Shown piece after piece: positions 60,621-64,000 of a stretch of DNA of 64,000 nucleotides. The notes under the pieces are model-generated. The model worked only from the letters and a program-made list of their open reading frames with translations, did no database searches and had not been told where the DNA came from. This DNA comes from Roseovarius sp. 217. Its GTDB lineage: Bacteria; Pseudomonadota; Alphaproteobacteria; Rhodobacterales; Rhodobacteraceae. Made by a program: the position numbers and the translations under genes. Each line of letters starts with the position of its first letter. Within the stretch, counting starts at the first letter, position 1. The stretch is from positions 50,293 to 114,292 of the forward strand of contig NZ_CH902587.1 in the NCBI RefSeq assembly GCF_000152845.1, written 5' to 3'.

Positions 60621-61247
60621 TCAGGATAGTTGTCCCTCTTCTTCGCAATCAGTCTCGTGTTTGTCGTTCTCGCAGCCCTCCGGCGGACAGTAACAATCGT
60701 CCCGGTCCTCTTGGCAGCACTTGCCGCAATGCGTTGTAAGCGCCTCGCGCAAAGCAGTGCGTGCCCGGTGTAGCCGGACACCAAGTGCGTTGCGGTTAAG
60801 CCGCAGATCGGCTGCCACGCTTTCGCGATCTTCTTCGCCGAAATCGATGCGCCGGATCAGTTCGGCATCCGCCGGGCGCAGTTCGGAAATCAGCCCGCCA
60901 TGGCAGGTGCACAGCCGCGCCATCTGTGAGGGCGCATCGGCAATCCATTCCTCTGGTTCACGCGCCGCCGCCGCCGCCAGCCGACTACGCCGGGTCCCTT
61001 TGCGGTAGTGATCGTTCAAAGTGGACCGCAGGATTGTGTAGAGCCACGGATCCATTCGTTCGACCTCTCGGAGCTGATCCTTGCGTGACAGCACGCGGAT
61101 GCAGAAGTCTTGCAGGACATCCTCTGCATCTGCGCGGTTGCCAAGCCGTTTGACCAGAAATCCCATAAACGCTCCGCGCCCGTCCAACAGGGCGCGCTCC
61201 GGCGAAGCGTCGGGCACATCGGGCTTGCCACTGTCTTGCGATGCCAT
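60621..61247 (-). CDS. ECF sigma factor with Cys-rich C-terminal tail (CorE-like)
   Basis: A 208-aa sigma-70 family protein with region 2 (NRADAEDVLQDFCIRVL, DPWLYTILRSTLNDHYRK) and region 4 (DRESVAADLRLNRNALGVRLHRARTAL). The C-terminus is Cys-rich (HCGKCCQEDRDDCYC, PPEGC). No anti-sigma gene follows. CorE-type factors sense Cu/Cd/Zn directly with such tails, so direct metal control is a reasonable inference. Confidence 0.85.
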   Translation of the reverse strand: MASQDSGKPDVPDASPERALLDGRGAFMGFLVKRLGNRADAEDVLQDFCIRVLSRKDQLREVERMDPWLYTILRSTLNDHYRKGTRRSRLAAAAAREPEEWIADAPSQMARLCTCHGGLISELRPADAELIRRIDFGEEDRESVAADLRLNRNALGVRLHRARTALREALTTHCGKCCQEDRDDCYCPPEGCENDKHETDCEEEGQLS

Positions 61248-61285
61248 GATGTCTCTGCCCTTTCCAAGAGGTTTGCGAAGGTGCG

Positions 61286-61308
61286 ATCAGCGCCGATACA
61301 GCGCTGAT
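61286..61308. repeat. Inverted repeat upstream of the first ECF sigma gene
   Basis: Perfect 8-bp arms ATCAGCGC and GCGCTGAT separated by 7 bp, about 40 bp upstream of the sigma gene's start. It could be an operator or an RNA hairpin in the leader. No promoter boxes are clear. Confidence 0.4.
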
Positions 61309-61478
61309 TCGAGCATTGTCTCTCTAACGTACAATGCGCGCAGTCATTCTAAGAACAATTTGCCCCTCCGCGCGTCACTCTGAATAAGCAACACACATTC
61401 GTATCGAAGCGAACAGGCTTTCGACGAAGACAATAGCCAAAACGACCGTTAGAAAACAGGTTAACAGGTTGTCCTGTA

Positions 61479-62369
61479 TTATCGACCTTGAGACCGCCTT
61501 GCTCCCTTAAAGTTGACGAACACGATCCCCAAAATGACCAGCGCAATACCGGAAAATTGAATCCCGGACAGGCGTTCCCCGAAAAACAAGGCACCAATTG
61601 AAAGACCGAAGATTGGAACAAGAAAGCTGAACACAATCGCCCGGTTCAGCTCAACTGCCTCCAGCACGGAAAACCAGAGCCAATACACCAGCGCTGAGCC
61701 GAACAGGGCCAGCCCCAAAAGCGATGCCGTGAAGACCGCGTTCCATTGAATGGCGTTTTGATCTTCCACCGCGAGGGCTGCCAACCCAAGTGGCACGCTG
61801 CCGATGAGCAACTGTAACCCCATTGCGAAAAGCCCGTCCACTTTGCCGGCGACGGACTTGATGGCCACGTTGCTGATGGTCACCCCAACCGCGGCCAAAA
61901 CGATATAGGCGAAACCGATGGCCGACCCCTCTTGACCTCCATCGAGCAAATGCGGCAGCGCGATCACGAGGATTCCCATGAATCCGATCGAAAGGCCGAC
62001 CCTACCGACCTTGGGCAGCCTCTCGCCAAGCCATGCAACACCCAGTATCGTGGCCAGCAGCGGCTGCGCGTTTGCGATGACCGTGGCGAGGCCCGGAGAC
62101 ACGAATTCTGCTGCATGAAACATGCCCAGAAATCCCAAACTTGTCGCACCAATCCCGACGATCCCCAAGGTCAACCACGTGCGCCAACCGCGCGGGAATG
62201 GTCTGCGCAAAATCATGGCCAGACCCACCAAAGTTGCTCCGGCCAGAACTGCGCGCATTGTCGCAAAAGTCAGATGCGGCGCGTATTGCAGCCCTGCCGT
62301 GATCAATGGAAAGCACGCCGCCCACAGGAACATGGCCAAAACGATTTTGGTTATGACAGTCGGCGACAT
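61479..62369 (-). CDS. EamA/DMT-superfamily transporter
   Basis: A 296-aa ten-helix drug/metabolite exporter with two EamA repeats (PLLATILGVAWLGERLPKVGRVG and PIFGLSIGALFFGERLSGIQFSG). Substrate unknown. It ends about 230 bp from the first ECF gene and is divergent from the second. Confidence 0.88.
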   Translation of the reverse strand: MSPTVITKIVLAMFLWAACFPLITAGLQYAPHLTFATMRAVLAGATLVGLAMILRRPFPRGWRTWLTLGIVGIGATSLGFLGMFHAAEFVSPGLATVIANAQPLLATILGVAWLGERLPKVGRVGLSIGFMGILVIALPHLLDGGQEGSAIGFAYIVLAAVGVTISNVAIKSVAGKVDGLFAMGLQLLIGSVPLGLAALAVEDQNAIQWNAVFTASLLGLALFGSALVYWLWFSVLEAVELNRAIVFSFLVPIFGLSIGALFFGERLSGIQFSGIALVILGIVFVNFKGARRSQGR

Positions 62370-62578
62370 CGAGATTTCCTTTCCAAGTCAGAAGTGGCAG
62401 GAATTGCAGAAATTTTCCGATGTGCCAACTCAGGGGCGAAGTAAGAAGACGCTGCGGCAGCCGAAACCTTACGCATTCCTTGGCATACGCCCGTTGGCCC
62501 GGGTTCCAAAAGACCGCGCCTGTGCATACCCAACAGCAAAACCACCAACAATCAGGTCACCCGAAGCACCCGAAAAAG

Positions 62579-62605
62579 TGTAACGTTCTCGATAGTTCGG
62601 CGTCT
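62579..62605 (+). promoter_or_regulatory. Possible ECF-type promoter before the second sigma gene
   Basis: TAAC at 62581 and CGTC at 62601 are 16 bp apart, like ECF promoters with an AAC -35 and CGTC -10. It lies about 20 bp upstream of the sigma start, consistent with autoregulation. Weak because both motifs are short. Confidence 0.3.
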
Positions 62606-62624
62606 TACTTTTCAGAGGTGTATC

Positions 62625-63293
62625 ATGAATCACGACCCGAATGATCGGTTATCCACAGCAGATCAGCCCAACACAGCCGCCAAGGATGCGGACATCGCTG
62701 TCCGTCGCTCGCTGGTGGAAGGTCGGCAGCATATCCTGAATTTCCTGCGTCGGCGGCTGGGAGATCCGGAGGCAGCCGAGGATGTCCTGCAAACGTTCAT
62801 GCTGCGCGCCATTGACCGCTCCGAGCAACTTCGCGATGTGCGCGCCGTTCGTGGCTGGCTCGGCCAGATTCTGGCGTCTTCCATCGCCGACTACGGTCGC
62901 AAGGTTTCGCGAAGGCGCCAGAGGGAGGTAGTCATGGCCCCAACCGACCTGGACAGCGTCCAAAACGGGTTCGACGAAGAACTCGACGAGGCGATATGCA
63001 ATTGTCTGTACAAGCTGTTGCCGACGCTCAGACCGGAATATGCCGAAGTAATCTGGCGCGTCGATCTTCAGGAGCAGCCGCGCGATGCTGTCGCCAAGGA
63101 CCTTGGCATCACCTTGAACAACCTCACGGTCCGCCTTCACCGGGGTCGGCAGGCGTTGAAGACAAGGTTGGAACAGATGTGCCTGACCTGCCCGGTTCAT
63201 GGCTTTCTCGATTGCGATTGCGACGCAGCGGAAAAGGCCCGCGCTCGTTTTCAAGCGCTGAAGGACGACGCCGGAGCGAAAACGACGGACTGA
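62625..63293 (+). CDS. ECF sigma factor with C-terminal CxxC-HG-CxC motif (CorE-like)
   Basis: A 222-aa sigma-70 family factor with region 2 (DPEAAEDVLQTFMLRAI, VRGWLGQILASSIADYGRK) and region 4 (PRDAVAKDLGITLNNLTVRLHRGRQAL). The tail has CLTCPVHGFLDCDCD, a compact Cys/His site seen in metal-sensing ECF factors. It is paralogous to the factor at 60621. The CFA synthase gene downstream is a candidate target. Confidence 0.87.
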   Translation: MNHDPNDRLSTADQPNTAAKDADIAVRRSLVEGRQHILNFLRRRLGDPEAAEDVLQTFMLRAIDRSEQLRDVRAVRGWLGQILASSIADYGRKVSRRRQREVVMAPTDLDSVQNGFDEELDEAICNCLYKLLPTLRPEYAEVIWRVDLQEQPRDAVAKDLGITLNNLTVRLHRGRQALKTRLEQMCLTCPVHGFLDCDCDAAEKARARFQALKDDAGAKTTD

Positions 63294-63535
63294 GCCCCGA
63301 TGCGCTGACCCTCGCTCACCGGCGTGTCTGCAATTCACGGATCGCGTTCTATGGTCCGCAAGCGAGGACACGCCGATCAGTTTTCCAAGGGTTCTGCCTA
63401 CGGACGCCTGTGCACCGCGGGCACCGTGTCGGCAGGGCGCTGCGCTGTAATGAACCTTGTCGTCTTTCGTCTGTTTTATCAGAAAGCGGCGGTTGACGCC
63501 GCCTGCCGACAAAAAACAAGACGGAGCACGCGATC

Positions 63536-64000
63536 ATGTCCAATAGCGAAACCTCTCCCGACGAACGCTTTGAACAAGAAGGTAGCCGGATTGAAACCGG
63601 ACGTCTCGCACCGGGACGGGCGGCCATGTGGTTGCTCGCCAAATCGCTGCGACGCCTCGTTCAAAACGGACGCCTCACCATCTACGATCCCTGCAGCCAG
63701 ACGTGGCATTTCGGCCCCGGCGGCGAACCCGCCGTTTCCGTCCGTTTGACCGAAAAGGTGCTGCCTGTGCAACTTCTGGTGAACCCCAGCATTGCACTTG
63801 GCGAGGCTTATATGGACGGGACGCTGCGCATTGAAACTGGCAGCCTGCGCGACCTCCTCTCGATCTGCATGACCGACATAGATACTATCGACGCATTGCC
63901 TGGCAGACGATTGACCCGCTGGCTGGACGCATTCCTGAGCCGCAGGCTGCATCATAATCCGATCAGCCGGTCTCACGCGAACGTGGCGCATCACTACGAT
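63536..64000 (+). CDS. Cyclopropane-fatty-acyl-phospholipid synthase family methyltransferase, 5' part
   Basis: From ATG 63536 (CGGAG upstream) 155 codons are visible to the window edge. They include the CFA synthase N-terminal features NPSIALGEAYMDGTLRIE and NPISRSHANVAHHYD, which leads into the SAM-binding domain. It would modify membrane lipid unsaturation. The 241 bp between it and the sigma gene holds no other gene I can see. Confidence 0.88.
   Translation, partial: MSNSETSPDERFEQEGSRIETGRLAPGRAAMWLLAKSLRRLVQNGRLTIYDPCSQTWHFGPGGEPAVSVRLTEKVLPVQLLVNPSIALGEAYMDGTLRIETGSLRDLLSICMTDIDTIDALPGRRLTRWLDAFLSRRLHHNPISRSHANVAHHYD

Noticed and set aside
63450..63480. Possible ECF promoter before the CFA synthase gene (GAACC and CGTCTG)
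   Set aside because: The motifs are only 12 bp apart, shorter than usual ECF spacing and unlike the 16 bp at 62581-62604.
1..64000. CRISPR array, tRNA, rRNA or replication origin
   Set aside because: No spaced direct repeats, no cloverleaf-like tRNA sequence, no rRNA conserved segments and no rep/dnaA gene were recognised while reading.

Overview
This window is a dense alphaproteobacterial accessory region built around copper and other metals, thiol/disulfide chemistry and cell-envelope repair. The gene families and operon styles (CcmI/CcmH/CcmG/CcmF order, E. coli/alphaproteobacterial-type MntR, CtaG-type oxidase assembly factor, PCuAC/SCO pairs, DUF411, DUF2933, DUF5676) suggest a Rhodobacterales-like host. 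That is inference; no rRNA, tRNA or replication gene is present to place it, and it could be chromosomal island or plasmid.

Layout. 1-1430: a truncated CDF metal exporter behind a MerR-family regulator, and facing it a decayed copy of the promoter and first ~30 codons of a SCO operon. 1.7-8.3 kb: DsbD/ScsB-like reductase converging on a ccmI-ccmH-ccmG-ccmF cytochrome c maturation operon read on the minus strand from a MerR-type promoter. 8.5-9.05 kb: an IS200/IS605-like element with a perfect 26-bp hairpin. 9.1-19.7 kb: a long, tightly overlapping plus-strand operon, also behind a MerR-type promoter: SCO, DsbB, DsbA-like, PCuAC, SCO, M23 peptidase, DUF411, ZIP, LspA, Lnt, small membrane protein, degenerate penicillin-acylase-like protein, CtaG. 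20-24.8 kb: MntR divergent from a di-haem cytochrome peroxidase-like gene and a PhnD/C/E-like ABC transporter. 24.8-31.7 kb: four L,D-transpeptidases interleaved with a Zn/Cd-type P-type ATPase, a small lipoprotein, a truncated DUF411 and a DsbA-like protein.

31.9-34.1 kb: nested wreckage, with an IS5-family element inserted in an IS3-type orfA remnant, followed by the C-terminal part of a CusA efflux pump. 34.2-42.3 kb: minus-strand copper-tolerance genes (BNR-repeat protein, cytochrome c, truncated ABC membrane protein, two cupredoxins of which one is fused to CusF, multicopper oxidase, TolC/CusC-like lipoprotein, small lipoprotein, His-rich protein). 42.4-46.7 kb: a degenerate HMA fragment, membrane proteins, an APC permease, a DUF2933 protein. 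46.8-53.6 kb: a Cu+ ATPase with two CPMHP-type metal-binding domains, then a Prs-like/AMP-phosphorylase-like/MBL beta-CASP trio, DUF5676 and a Cys-rich micro-protein. 53.8-61.3 kb: phospholipase D, a frameshifted FAD oxidoreductase, CBS-BON protein, Rieske protein, FabI-like, His-rich micro-protein, DUF3141 hydrolase, and an ECF sigma factor. 61.4-64.0 kb: EamA exporter, a second ECF sigma factor, and the start of a cyclopropane-fatty-acid synthase gene that runs off the window.

How the parts fit. At least two classes of MerR-family promoter, both with 19-bp spacers, tie scattered genes together: a CTACAG/CTGTAG class (ccmF operon, SCO operon, Zn-type ATPase, probably two L,D-transpeptidases and the regulator itself) and a TTCCA-N5-TGGAA class (Cu+ ATPase, truncated DUF411). 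The proposed theme, an inference, is a metal-triggered programme that exports metal and also rebuilds what thiophilic metals damage in the envelope: disulfides, cytochrome c haem ligation, cytochrome oxidase Cu centres, lipoprotein maturation and peptidoglycan cross-links.
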